Source: a bacterium
Lineage (GTDB): Bacteria > Zhuqueibacterota > QNDG01 > JABMRT01
NCBI GenBank assembly: GCA_011046415.1
Contig: DSAP01000076.1
Location: forward strand, 1-46,461
Direction: 5' to 3'
DNA: 46,461 nucleotides
Positions within the stretch are counted from its first letter, which is position 1. The number at the start of each line of letters is the position of its first letter. This document shows positions 26,310 through 34,592 of this stretch, piece after piece. Under the pieces are notes generated by a model. The model made no database searches. It had not been told where the DNA came from and was given only the letters and a program-made list of their open reading frames with translations. The position numbers and the translations under genes are program-made.

Positions 26310-27602
26310 TCAGAAAAGGTAGAGGAGTGAAAAGAGCACCCTGCCCATCTGAAGTTTCTGACCGATATAAAGATCCGTAGCCGGATCATAGATCGTCGTT
26401 TCCCAGGAGGTCCTGGCATAGGAAATGCGGAGAGATGCCTTCGGATTGACCTGAATATCCGCTCCGCCGGAGAAGACTGTCCGGTCTTCTTGGCTCGATT
26501 TCTGAGTATAAGGCGCATTCACACTGGAATAACCGCCGAGAATCGATACGGGCATGCCCGGAAGGCGGACCAGGGCCCCGACCCCGTAATCCCTGACATT
26601 CCTGAATTTGCGCCGGATATCGAGATTGGTCTGCCCCATCGTCCCGCCCACAGGCGGATCGGACTTGTAACGGATCTGGCTGTAATTGTTCAGGGCGAGA
26701 TCCGCGGAAAGGAGTACGGGACCCCGGGAATAGGAGACTCCGCCGCGGATCAGCCACGGAAACTTGACTCTGTATTCGAACCGGCCATCTTCGGAGTAAG
26801 CGGTCTCGGAATATCCGTCGTCCCAGGTGAACACCTCGGAATAATCCCACGTCTCACTGCATTTCAGGGTAACGGGGGTCTGCAGCGAAACCCCGATGCG
26901 CAGATGATCGTTCACCCGGACCAGCGTGCTGAGCGTAAAATTGACGCCACCGAACTCGGTCAGCACATGATCGGTCGCGGTGGAATCCGCGATGGGAAGA
27001 CCTCCATATACCGGATCGAGTTCCGCGAATTGCCAGGTATAATCATTGTCGCCCCCCCAGAAATTGACCGCCCCACCCAAGAAAAGACCCGGCGCCATTT
27101 CGATCGCCCCGCCGAGCGAGGTATTTGAGAAGGCTCCCTCTTCGTTGCGTGACTGTTGCCACGTGGCCTGATAATCGGCGTTCGGACTCACGAATTCCGA
27201 CACAAGCATGGCCTGATCAAACTGCCGGACACGGTGATAACTGAGTCCGAAGACGAGACTCCCGCGCATCGTGGGAACCGGGACGACGACGCCCAGTGCA
27301 TGCAGCCTTGTATAGTCGGTCTCTTCCGTGGATTGCTTACCGAGAAAAGTCGCTCCATTCGAAACGGTCAGGAAGGAGAAGGCACCGCCGATCTGCGGCG
27401 ATTCGATCTGCCCCAGACCGGCCGGATTATAATGCAGCGCCGTGTAATCATCCGATACGGCGGTGAAGGCGCCGCCCATAGCCTGGCCCCTGGCGCCGAC
27501 CGGCCAGGCATGTCCCCAGACGAAGGGAGGGTTCTGTGCGCCGGCCGCGACCGGCAAGGCAAGGAGAATGAGATACTTCACTTTCTGGGCATACCGCATC
27601 AT
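26310..27602 (-). CDS. FadL/PorV-like outer-membrane beta-barrel protein
   Basis: A 430-residue outer-membrane barrel with a signal peptide (YLILLALPVAAGA). The mature N-terminus ARGQAMGGAFTAVSDDYTALHYNPAGLGQIESPQIG is the hallmark of the FadL/OmpP1 and PorV/UPF0164 group, in which this plug-like segment precedes 14 barrel strands. The rest alternates strands and turns (LFLGGAVNFWGGDNDYTW, LSTLVRVNDHLRIGVSLQTPVTLK, ASLRISYARTSWETT) and ends with an aromatic residue, FSLLYLF, as usual for barrels. FadL members import hydrophobic compounds; PorV members belong to the type IX secretion machinery in Bacteroidetes, and which role applies is open. Two tandem ATGs are possible, with GGAG just upstream. 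The gene follows the lipoprotein gene by 15 bases. Confidence 0.8.
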   Translation of the reverse strand: MMRYAQKVKYLILLALPVAAGAQNPPFVWGHAWPVGARGQAMGGAFTAVSDDYTALHYNPAGLGQIESPQIGGAFSFLTVSNGATFLGKQSTEETDYTRLHALGVVVPVPTMRGSLVFGLSYHRVRQFDQAMLVSEFVSPNADYQATWQQSRNEEGAFSNTSLGGAIEMAPGLFLGGAVNFWGGDNDYTWQFAELDPVYGGLPIADSTATDHVLTEFGGVNFTLSTLVRVNDHLRIGVSLQTPVTLKCSETWDYSEVFTWDDGYSETAYSEDGRFEYRVKFPWLIRGGVSYSRGPVLLSADLALNNYSQIRYKSDPPVGGTMGQTNLDIRRKFRNVRDYGVGALVRLPGMPVSILGGYSSVNAPYTQKSSQEDRTVFSGGADIQVNPKASLRISYARTSWETTIYDPATDLYIGQKLQMGRVLFSLLYLF

Positions 27603-27617
27603 TCACTCCGAGATTCG

Positions 27618-28598
27618 TTATCTTCTGGATGTCCGGCCACTACTGCTGCTTCCACTGCTGCTGCTTCCACTGCTGCTGCTTCCACTGCTGCTGCTTCCGC
27701 TGCTCCGCGATGAACCGCGGGATCCGGAACTCCCGGAAGGGGTACGGGATGTCCCGCCCGAAGAGGAGGGACTGGGCGGGCTGTAAGAGGGTCCGGATGA
27801 TCCGCTGCGCCTTTCCTGAGCACCGCGGGAAGAACGACTCCGCGTGCCGGAATCGGCCGGTGGTGTACTCCGTTTCGGTTCGGAAACGGCCGGACTCCGG
27901 GTCGAAGTCTCCGATGTACCGGTACCCGTCCTCTCGGTGCGCCGCGTGGAATAACCGCTCCCGGCCGGAGTGGTCGATCGGGCCGCAGTACCCGGTTCGG
28001 TACGGGTCCTGGACGATGAAACCCCGGCCGTGCCGGGCGCTTCACCGCCTGCAGCCTTTCCGAGACGGGTTCCGCCTCCTGTCGCAGCGACCGGTACGGA
28101 CGTATAATTCCCACCGCCCGCATATACACGATCCCGCCGCTCGAAAGTCCTGCGCTCCAGCGTTTCAGGCGCATAGTATCCGCGCCAGTAGGTATAATAG
28201 GGATCGCGATAGCGCCATGGATAATAATATCCCGGACTATACATCCAGTTTACCGAAGAATAGCCGTAGTACCATGGATCCCAATACCACGAATTCCAGT
28301 ACCAGGGATCATAACGCCATGACCAGTACCGGTAACGGTACCAGGAAGGAGAAACCCAGAACGGATCAAAACCGCCGTAACCGCCCCACAAATCACCGTA
28401 AATATAATATTTATTGATGACACGGGTCTCGCTGTCTGCATCGGGATCGAATTCATCGTAATACTGGTTATCGACATATTCGTCAGAGGCCCGACGAATC
28501 GTCCGATCCTGAGGCACCATGACGACCGTATAGCATCCCGTTAAAAATATCAACATCAGAAGAGATGCCGATACGCCGAGGAATCGCTTGGTTTTCAT
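27618..28598 (-). CDS. Trp/Tyr-rich lipoprotein with low-complexity Ser/Gly/Arg tail
   Basis: A 326-residue lipoprotein. The signal peptide ends in a lipobox LTGC (LLMLIFLTGCYTVV), so it is lipid-anchored. A striking central part, roughly residues 70-150, is dominated by Tyr and Trp (SWYRYRYWSWRYDPWYWNSWYW and similar). It is followed by a basic Ser/Thr/Gly/Arg-rich, intrinsically disordered tail that ends in four tandem SSSSG units before RTSRR. No catalytic domain is visible; aromatic-rich lipoproteins of this style occur next to outer-membrane barrels in several FCB genomes, but no function is established. The start ATG 28598 has AAGGAGG eight bases upstream and the promoter has a perfect TATAAT. 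It is followed after 15 bases by the FadL-like gene, suggesting a shared outer-membrane role. Confidence 0.8.
   Translation of the reverse strand: MKTKRFLGVSASLLMLIFLTGCYTVVMVPQDRTIRRASDEYVDNQYYDEFDPDADSETRVINKYYIYGDLWGGYGGFDPFWVSPSWYRYRYWSWRYDPWYWNSWYWDPWYYGYSSVNWMYSPGYYYPWRYRDPYYTYWRGYYAPETLERRTFERRDRVYAGGGNYTSVPVAATGGGTRLGKAAGGEAPGTAGVSSSRTRTEPGTAARSTTPAGSGYSTRRTERTGTGTSETSTRSPAVSEPKRSTPPADSGTRSRSSRGAQERRSGSSGPSYSPPSPSSSGGTSRTPSGSSGSRGSSRSSGSSSSGSSSSGSSSSGSSSSGRTSRR
27639..27698. repeat. Four tandem 15-bp repeats inside the lipoprotein gene
   Basis: Units of ACTGCTGCTGCTTCC repeat four times head to tail (the first copy has one mismatch, ACTACTGCTGCTTCC) and a partial fifth follows. On the coding (minus) strand they encode GSSSS units. 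Because the period is a multiple of three, copy-number change would lengthen or shorten the tail without frameshift. Confidence 0.9.
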
Positions 28599-28641
28599 TG
28601 CCTTCGCCTCCTTTCCGACGCGCACAGGTTTGATTCATAAT

Positions 28642-28647
28642 ATTATA
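28642..28647 (-). promoter_or_regulatory. -10 box of the lipoprotein promoter
   Basis: A perfect TATAAT on the minus strand lies about 45 bases before the ATG at 28598. The matching -35 (AACACA at 17 bases) is weak, so an activator may be needed, or the box could be fortuitous. Confidence 0.4.
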
Positions 28648-28815
28648 CGTACCAAAGCGGAACTTGTGTTCCATATTTCGATGTTTTTTTCTCAATGGAC
28701 AGTTTACGTCCGGTTTTTTATAAAAACAACCCTTTTTTCCATAATCCCTCTGGAAACCTTACTTGTGGAACCTGCAGGAGGATTAACACGTTTAAACAAT
28801 AAAATGCGATTCCAT

Positions 28816-28881
28816 GGGGGCTCTCATATCAGTTTCTGCATCTCTGACCCACCTGGGCACACATCATATATGGGAGCCCCC
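28816..28881. ncRNA. 65-base structured inverted-repeat element of unknown role
   Basis: GGGGGCTCTCATAT (28816-28829) pairs with ATATGGGAGCCCCC (28868-28881): 13 of 14 positions are Watson-Crick and the remaining one is a G-T wobble. The 38-base interior can form two small hairpins (CAG/CTG and CCCA/TGGG), giving a cloverleaf-like shape. No T-run follows, and the region lies between a terminator and a promoter. It could be a small RNA, a protein-binding DNA site or a mini mobile element; no class is recognised. Confidence 0.35.
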
Positions 28882-28910
28882 TGATTGATTCCCGATAATA
28901 ATGTTCCGGC

Positions 28911-28944
28911 AAAAAAAAAGCTGCCTGACAGGCAGCTTTTTTTT
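28911..28944. terminator. Bidirectional intrinsic terminator after rpmA
   Basis: AGCTGCC and GGCAGCT form a perfect stem with a TGACA loop, with nine A residues on one side and eight T residues on the other. It can end the minus-strand radical SAM-rng-rplU-rpmA transcript and would work in both directions. Confidence 0.9.
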
Positions 28945-29079
28945 AAATATTGTCTTGTCCTCTTATCCCCAACCTCTCTCCTACTGCTCTTCGACCGGAA
29001 ACCCTGTTATCGGTAATTTTTGAATACATATTTCAACCTGATTCATGTATGATCCCGGTTAAAACGGTGGGACGCCGGC

Positions 29080-29331
29080 CTAATCTGCCAGCACGCCGAC
29101 AAATTTTCTGTCCTTTTTCCTTTGATACGATACATGTCCGTCGCTCAGGGCAAACAAGGTATCATCCCTTCCGCGTCCGACATTCACACCCGGATGAAAC
29201 CGGGTACCGCATTGGCGCACCAGAATCGAACCGCTCGTCACCCGTTCCCCTCCGAACCGCTTGATTCCGCGGTGTTGTGCATTGCTGTCGCGTCCATTCT
29301 TGGAACTGCCGACGCCTTTTTTATGTGCCAT
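29080..29331 (-). CDS. rpmA: 50S ribosomal protein L27
   Basis: L27 lies at the peptidyl transferase centre of the 50S subunit and helps position tRNA substrates. The 83-residue protein begins [16 protein letters not shown] and contains the hallmark [29 protein letters not shown] and KFVGV sequences. It starts directly with the functional N-terminus, so it lacks the cleaved leader found in L27 of Firmicutes. It is the last gene of the operon, three bases after rplU, and is followed by a strong bidirectional terminator. The tight coupling L21-L27 is universal in bacteria. Confidence 0.98.
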   Translation of the reverse strand: MAHKKGVGSSKNGRDSNAQHRGIKRFGGERVTSGSILVRQCGTRFHPGVNVGRGRDDTLFALSDGHVSYQRKKDRKFVGVLAD

Positions 29332-29334
29332 GGA

Positions 29335-29874
29335 TTACTCCTTTTTCTCGATTTCGGGAGTTCCCCGTTCCTTTTTAACGGCGGCCTTCTTAACCGGTTT
29401 AGACGACTGATCCGCCGCGGCCGCCTTGGATTTTGCCGTTTTCGGTGCCGCCTTGACGGCCTTGGGTTTTGGTGCCGCTTTCACTGCCTTGGGGGGTTTT
29501 TCAGCCGAAACAGATTCGGTTCCTGACGACAAAGATTTCCCGGCCTTCGCTGATGCCTGTTTTACAGACCCGATTTTCTCGATAATAATCTGTGTATATT
29601 CCTGGCGATGGCCCCGCAACACATTGTAAGTCTTGCGTCGTTTCTTTTTGAAAACATTGATCTTTTTGTCTTTACCGTGCGCGAGCACTTTCACCTGGAC
29701 CGTGACCCCGTCCACGATGGGTTTACCAACCTGGATATGATCCTGATCGACAAGCAGCAGTACCTGATCCAGATTCACGGAATTTCCGGGCTCCACATCC
29801 ATTTTGGGAACGCGTAGTACCTGCGACTCTTCCGCCTTCCACTGCATTCCGCCGATTTTCACAATGGCATACAT
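29335..29874 (-). CDS. rplU: 50S ribosomal protein L21 with Lys/Ala-rich C-terminal extension
   Basis: L21 binds 23S rRNA in the 50S subunit. Residues 1-102 are the complete L21 domain ([67 protein letters not shown] in outline). Residues about 105-179 are an extra tail of low complexity, rich in Lys, Ala, Pro and Ser (for example [17 protein letters not shown]). Bacterial L21 normally ends near residue 103, so the tail adds about 75 residues and is likely disordered and basic, comparable to extensions in some FCB and other phyla. It overlaps nothing; rpmA starts three bases on. A strong AAGGAGG precedes the ATG. Confidence 0.97.
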   Translation of the reverse strand: MYAIVKIGGMQWKAEESQVLRVPKMDVEPGNSVNLDQVLLLVDQDHIQVGKPIVDGVTVQVKVLAHGKDKKINVFKKKRRKTYNVLRGHRQEYTQIIIEKIGSVKQASAKAGKSLSSGTESVSAEKPPKAVKAAPKPKAVKAAPKTAKSKAAAADQSSKPVKKAAVKKERGTPEIEKKE

Positions 29875-29961
29875 CTCTGGAATAACCCTCCTTCGACAAA
29901 TAAAAAAAAGCTTTTAAATATAACCAAATAGGACCCCGAAGTCAAGTAAAAGCATTTTTTA

Positions 29962-31533
29962 TCAACGTTGCTTTTCTGTCTCGACGGCCTGCATACCGGA
30001 TCGTTCGCGGCTCTCCCTCGGCGAAAGCAGTTTAAAATCCTCGTCTTTCAGGTCTTCCGCGGGACGGACCTTGATTGTGATCAGATGTTTGAGCATGAGC
30101 TGACGAATGCGGCTTTTCAGGCCGGAGGTCAAATATCCCACCAGATCGGGATGGACGTAGAGCACGAAACGCCTCTGCCTGGATTTGGATTTCAGGTGTT
30201 GGATCCGTCGTTCGATCTGGGTAATGATGGTGCTTTTCGCGGGAATGCGTCCGAGTCCGCCGCAGCGCGGACAGGCCTCGCTGTATCGGTATAGCAGACT
30301 GGGGCGCACGCGTTCGCGTGTCAGGGAAACGAGTCCGAAGTCATTCATCGGCAACAGATCGAATGCGGCCCGATCCTTGTGCAGTTCGCGCCGGAATTCC
30401 GAGACGAGACGCTTGCGGTTTTGATCTTTCTGAAGATCGATAAAATCGATGACGATGATGCCGCCGATATCCCGCAGCCTGAGCTGACGCGCGATTTCCC
30501 GGGCGGATTCGAGATCGATCTGAAGCGCATTTTTCTCATGGTCTCTCTGACTGATCGAGCGTCCGCTGTTCACATCGACGACAAACAGGGCCTCGGTCTG
30601 ATCGAAAATCAAATGTCCCCCGCTCTTCATCCAGATCTTGCGGGAAAAACTCTTGGTGATCTCGTCCTCGATCTTGAATGTATCAAAGATGGGCGGTTTT
30701 TCCCGGTACAGCGTGAGTTTCGGGAGGAGTCCCGGTGAGACTTCTTTCAGATATCTCTTGATCTCGCCGTACAGTTTGCGGGAATCGACCACCAGGCTGT
30801 TGATATCCGGAGAAAACAGGTCGCGGATCACACTGGAGGTGATGCCCATGTCTTTATGAATCAGACTGGGCGCCTTTTCTATCTTGCTCCGTTCTTCGAC
30901 GCGTGCCCAGGTGCGAAGCAGATTATCCATGTCGGATTTGATGGTCTGGACATCCTTGCCCATGGCGACGGTTCGTATGATGAGTCCGAATCCGTCCGGG
31001 CGCAGACTTTTCGCGAGCATCCGGAGACGCCGTCTCTCGGCCGGGTCTGAAATTTTCCGGGAAATACCGACCGTGTTGTTGTGGGGAACGAGGACGAGAA
31101 ACCGGCCCGGCAGCGAAATGGCCGTCGTCAACCTGGATCCTTTGGATCCGATCGGTTCTTTTGTGATCTGAACCAGGATTTCCTGGTTCTTCTTGAGCGA
31201 GGTATTCCGCGAGTGCGTCTGGGGCCGGCGGCGTCTGCGTCCGGGACGCCGGGGAGGGGCTTCTTCGTCTTCGACGCGTTCGGCCAGGGCGCTGAATTCA
31301 TGGACGTTTTCTCCCACCTCAGAGAAAGGCAGGAAACCATTCAACTCCAAACCGAGATCGACGAATGCCGCCTGCACCGCATCCACGACATTCTCCACGC
31401 GTCCCTTGTAAATATCCCCCACCATGCGTTCGTTTTCCGGACGTTCCACGAAGAGCTCTACGAGCTGTCCGTCTTCCAGAATGCCGATGCGCGTCTCGGT
31501 CGGGGAACTGTTGATGATAATTTCCTTTTTCAT
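29962..31533 (-). CDS. rng: Ribonuclease G/E family endoribonuclease
   Basis: An RNase E/G-type endonuclease that processes 16S rRNA 5' ends and decays mRNA. The order is N-terminal S1-like RNA-binding domain (residues about 35-125; VGDIYKGRVENVVDAVQAAFVDLG), RNase H-like fold, DNase I-like catalytic part with the metal-binding aspartates in FVVDVNSGR and IDFIDLQKD, the zinc-link CPRCGGLG, and a short C-terminal small domain. The length of about 523 residues corresponds to RNase G, without the RNase E scaffold. The S1 domain has a basic insert (RRPGRRRRRP). I start at ATG 31533 (MKKEIIINSSPTETRIG), which matches family N-termini; the track starts at TTG 31572. The gene sits between the radical SAM gene and rplU. 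Confidence 0.92.
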   Translation of the reverse strand: MKKEIIINSSPTETRIGILEDGQLVELFVERPENERMVGDIYKGRVENVVDAVQAAFVDLGLELNGFLPFSEVGENVHEFSALAERVEDEEAPPRRPGRRRRRPQTHSRNTSLKKNQEILVQITKEPIGSKGSRLTTAISLPGRFLVLVPHNNTVGISRKISDPAERRRLRMLAKSLRPDGFGLIIRTVAMGKDVQTIKSDMDNLLRTWARVEERSKIEKAPSLIHKDMGITSSVIRDLFSPDINSLVVDSRKLYGEIKRYLKEVSPGLLPKLTLYREKPPIFDTFKIEDEITKSFSRKIWMKSGGHLIFDQTEALFVVDVNSGRSISQRDHEKNALQIDLESAREIARQLRLRDIGGIIVIDFIDLQKDQNRKRLVSEFRRELHKDRAAFDLLPMNDFGLVSLTRERVRPSLLYRYSEACPRCGGLGRIPAKSTIITQIERRIQHLKSKSRQRRFVLYVHPDLVGYLTSGLKSRIRQLMLKHLITIKVRPAEDLKDEDFKLLSPRESRERSGMQAVETEKQR

Positions 31534-31581
31534 GTATTTTTCCGTAATCTGCGGAGTACAATCCCGCATCAAATTTTTTAA

Positions 31582-34173
31582 TTACTGGTTATTGCGGAGC
31601 ACCGCCTCGATCGGGGTCATCCGCCTGCCGTATTGTTCGATAAAAAGGCCGGTCCGTTCAATAAAGATCGGATCGGGAAAGGGTTCATAGGCGGGCCGGA
31701 TGGCCGTCAGCACTTCTTCGGGTCGGACCGTTCCCGAGGGGCCGGTCTTAACCCAGAGCGACATGCCGTTGTCGAGAATCTCCGCGGAGATCACAAAGAG
31801 CCGGACATCGACGGCCTTTTCCCGCCGGGTGATCTTAAAGGTGTTTGATCGCATCAAATCAACCAGGCTCTTTCGAAACGAATCCGTACAGATGGGATTG
31901 GGCCAGTCGATCCGGTAACTGGCCCTGTTGATGGCCTGTGACAGGGATTTCTCGCGGGTCTGTATCATCACCGTCTCGAACACCTCGAAACCCTGTGGCA
32001 GATGGCCGTTGAGTAAGGCCTTCAGGTCATGGGGGTACGGCGCTTCGATATCGAGATCGAAATATTCGGTACACCCCGTGTAGCCCAGGGGCAGCGGGGG
32101 ACCCATCGAAATTTTCGGATGCGCATGGAATCCCTGTGACAGGGCGACTGAAATGCCCGCGCGCCGAAGAGTGCGCAGAAGCATGCGCATCGTGTCGAGA
32201 TGCGAGATATAACGGACCTGCGCTTTTTTACTGAATCCGACACGGAAGGTACGGATGACCGGTTCAGCCGGTATCTTGCGCATCTCTTTTCCGTATCCCC
32301 GGATTTCCTGTCCGGGCATTCCCGTTCCGGATCGTTTTCTCTTCGGACGGGTTTCCCTGCAAACCGCATCCCGGAGTCCGCAACCCTGACAGCCGCCGCC
32401 CCGGCAGTCGGGTGTGGTCTCCGCGGACAGAGACCGGAGGCGTTCTTTTTTTAAAAATTCCCTGGACAGACCTTTTCCGAGATGATCCCAGGGCAGGGGC
32501 GCCGTGTCGTCTCTGCCTGATGCATATGTTTCGGGAATGATCCCGTGCGCCGCAAAAGCGGATCGCCAGCGTTCCGGATCAAACTGTTCGGTCCACGCGT
32601 CGAACCGTGCGCCCTGCTCCCAGGCCGTGTGAATCACCCGTCCCAGACGACGGTCGCCCCGCCCCATCACAGCCTCGATCAGCGCGACGTCGGCATCTCG
32701 CCAGCTCAGCTTGACGTTTTTCCACCGGATGGATGATCGTAAAAATCTGATTTTCTCCCGGTACACCCCGACCGGATCCTGGGCTTCCCATTGAAAGGGG
32801 GTCTGCGGCTTGGGTGCAAACGGTGAAACAGACACGTGGATTTCACGGTTCCCGAATTTTCGTCCGAGTGCGACGACCTTCCCCACGAGGTCGGCGATTC
32901 CGGCCAGGTCTTCCTCGGTTTCGGTCGGTAGGCCGACCATGAAATAGAGTTTGATCCGTTTCCAGTGGCGCTCAAAGGCGATCCGGACGGCCTCGAGCAG
33001 ATCCTCTTCCCGGTGATTCTTGTTGATCACATCCCGAAGCCTCTGGGTCCCGGCCTCGGGCGCCAGGGTCAGGCCGCTGCGACGGAAATCCTGCGCAAAA
33101 TCCGCCATATCACGGGTAAACGTATCGGCCCTCAGGGAGGGGAATGAAATCGCCACCCGATCCGCATCCAGCGTGCGCCTGAGCCGGACCAGCAGATCGG
33201 TCAATGCCGGAAAGTCGGAAGTCGAAAGCGATGCGAGCGACAGTTCATCGAACCCCGTGTTCCGAATGACCTGACGCGCCTGCGCGACCAGTTCATCCAC
33301 AGGACGCGTACGCAACGGCCGGTAAATCATCCCGGCGTTGCAGAAGCGGCATCCCCGGGTGCATCCGCGCATGATTTCGAGCGAATACCGGTCATGTGCG
33401 GTCTCGATAAACGGCACGACCGGGCGGACCGGATAGAATTCCGGTTTCAGCCGGTCGACGATCCGGGCACCGACAACCTCCGGAACTCCTTCCTGAAGCG
33501 GCGCGGTCCCCAGATAGACCCCCGAAACATCCCGCTTCTCCTCGTAAAGGGACGGGACATACACGCCGGGAATCTTCGCCAGATTCCGGATTATGCCCTT
33601 GCGCGAACGATCCTGCCGCCTGCCGCTGCGGAGTGATTCAGCGATCTCGATGATGGATTCTTCGGCGTCTCCCAGCACCACCGCATCGAGAAATTCGGCC
33701 AGGGGTTCGGGGTTGAAGGCGCAGGGTCCGCCCGCGATGACGACGGGATCGGACTCGGTGCGCCGGTCCGCGAACAGGGGGATGCCGGCCAGATCGAGCA
33801 TGGTGAGTACATTCGTGTACTGGAGTTCATATTGGAGTGAGAAACCGAGTACATCAAAAGTCCGGACGGCCTGCTTCGATTCCAGCGTGAACAGCGGCAG
33901 TTCCGCCTCGCGCATGGCGCGTTCCATATCCACCCAGGGCGCAAAAACCCGTTCGGCCGCAATCCATTCCCGTCCGTTCAGGATGTGATAGAGGAGTTGC
34001 ATGCCGATGTGCGACATGCCGATCTCATACACATCCGGAAAAGCGAGCGCAAAACGGACATCGATTCGGGCACTTTGTTTCCGGACGGCATTCAATTCGT
34101 TGCCGACATAACGCCCCGGTTTATAGACCCGGGGCAAAACGACGTCCAGTTTATGCTGAAAATTCTCTTCCAT
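31582..34173 (-). CDS. B12-binding radical SAM protein fused to DUF2344 (TIGR03960-TIGR03936 type)
   Basis: An 863-residue fusion. The N-terminal part is a cobalamin-binding-like Rossmann domain (residues about 20-180), then a radical SAM domain with the 4Fe-4S motif CTRGCRFC (CX3CX2C) and the SAM-binding features GLTLAPEAGTQRLRDVINK. A cysteine cluster follows (DCRGGGCQGCGLRDAVC), and the last 220 residues (VIRTFRVGFSKKAQVRYISHLDTMRMLLRTLRRAG) correspond to the DUF2344/TIGR03936 family, which is a separate gene in many bacteria. The fused form always sits by rng, rplU and rpmA, as here, and probably acts in ribosome or tRNA modification; the substrate is unknown. There is no good ribosome binding site, and a hairpin plus T-run lies in the leader. 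Confidence 0.9.
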   Translation of the reverse strand: MEENFQHKLDVVLPRVYKPGRYVGNELNAVRKQSARIDVRFALAFPDVYEIGMSHIGMQLLYHILNGREWIAAERVFAPWVDMERAMREAELPLFTLESKQAVRTFDVLGFSLQYELQYTNVLTMLDLAGIPLFADRRTESDPVVIAGGPCAFNPEPLAEFLDAVVLGDAEESIIEIAESLRSGRRQDRSRKGIIRNLAKIPGVYVPSLYEEKRDVSGVYLGTAPLQEGVPEVVGARIVDRLKPEFYPVRPVVPFIETAHDRYSLEIMRGCTRGCRFCNAGMIYRPLRTRPVDELVAQARQVIRNTGFDELSLASLSTSDFPALTDLLVRLRRTLDADRVAISFPSLRADTFTRDMADFAQDFRRSGLTLAPEAGTQRLRDVINKNHREEDLLEAVRIAFERHWKRIKLYFMVGLPTETEEDLAGIADLVGKVVALGRKFGNREIHVSVSPFAPKPQTPFQWEAQDPVGVYREKIRFLRSSIRWKNVKLSWRDADVALIEAVMGRGDRRLGRVIHTAWEQGARFDAWTEQFDPERWRSAFAAHGIIPETYASGRDDTAPLPWDHLGKGLSREFLKKERLRSLSAETTPDCRGGGCQGCGLRDAVCRETRPKRKRSGTGMPGQEIRGYGKEMRKIPAEPVIRTFRVGFSKKAQVRYISHLDTMRMLLRTLRRAGISVALSQGFHAHPKISMGPPLPLGYTGCTEYFDLDIEAPYPHDLKALLNGHLPQGFEVFETVMIQTREKSLSQAINRASYRIDWPNPICTDSFRKSLVDLMRSNTFKITRREKAVDVRLFVISAEILDNGMSLWVKTGPSGTVRPEEVLTAIRPAYEPFPDPIFIERTGLFIEQYGRRMTPIEAVLRNNQ

Positions 34174-34197
34174 ATCGGTCGGCGGCAGGTCAGGAAT

Positions 34198-34226
34198 AAA
34201 AAAGCCCCCGGTCTCTGAGGGAGGGC
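34198..34226 (-). terminator. Hairpin and T-run in the radical SAM-rng-rplU-rpmA leader (attenuator-like)
   Basis: On the minus strand GCCCTC pairs with GGGGGC (one G-T pair) across an 11-base loop and is followed by six T residues. It lies only 25-50 bases before the ATG at 34173. As no minus-strand gene lies upstream, it looks like a leader attenuator rather than the end of a preceding transcript. Confidence 0.5.
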
Positions 34227-34516
34227 TCTTGAGAAATCACCAAATCGCTTCCAAAAATAAAATATCCATGTATATACCCAGATAAAAATTTAGACATTTA
34301 ATTTACGAAAAGAAGGACGTGACTGCAAGCTTTGTTTTTATGCAAACAAAAATCTCCTGTCCGGTGAAAAACCGCTTGAATCATTCCCGGGGCTTGACAA
34401 ATTACATCATGAGGAACCGCGCCTTCTATCGGTTCTATGAGAAACTGAACGATTTTAACTTGGTTGGAAATCATGAAACCCGGAAACCCCAAAGAATCCT
34501 GAAGTTGAATAATACC

Positions 34517-34545
34517 TTGCATCTCATGGACAAAACATGTAATTT
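34517..34545 (+). promoter_or_regulatory. Putative promoter of the GH2 gene
   Basis: TTGCAT (34517-34522), a 17-base spacer and TAATTT (34540-34545) precede the ATG at 34593 with a leader of about 40 bases. Confidence 0.45.
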
Positions 34546-34592
34546 TATTATTCAAACTGATCTCAGGATCAAATAATATTTCTACCAATCGA

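Larger units (their letters stand above)
28599..29079. other. 481-base intergenic region with promoter, inverted repeat and terminator
   Basis: The region is AT-rich next to the lipoprotein gene and holds, from left to right, the lipoprotein promoter (28642-28647), a long imperfect hairpin (28816-28881) and a bidirectional terminator (28911-28944). The plus-strand ORF 28588-28884 lacks a ribosome binding site and recognisable motifs and is not accepted. Confidence 0.7.
34174..34592. other. 419-base divergent intergenic region
   Basis: An AT-rich region between the radical SAM operon (-) and the GH2 gene (+). It contains the leader hairpin at 34198-34226, weak minus-strand promoter elements near 34271-34297 (ATGTCT and TATATA, 15 bases apart) and the GH2 promoter candidate. 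Two ORFs (34298-34654 minus and 34319-34576 plus) overlap each other and have no recognisable motif or ribosome binding site; I do not accept them. Confidence 0.6.

Noticed and set aside
27639-27698. Possible CRISPR-like array
   Set aside because: Repeats are directly adjacent 15-mers without spacers and lie within a coding frame.
28588-28884. 98-residue plus-strand ORF next to the lipoprotein gene
   Set aside because: Begins inside the divergent lipoprotein gene, ends in the inverted repeat, and lacks any motif or ribosome binding site.
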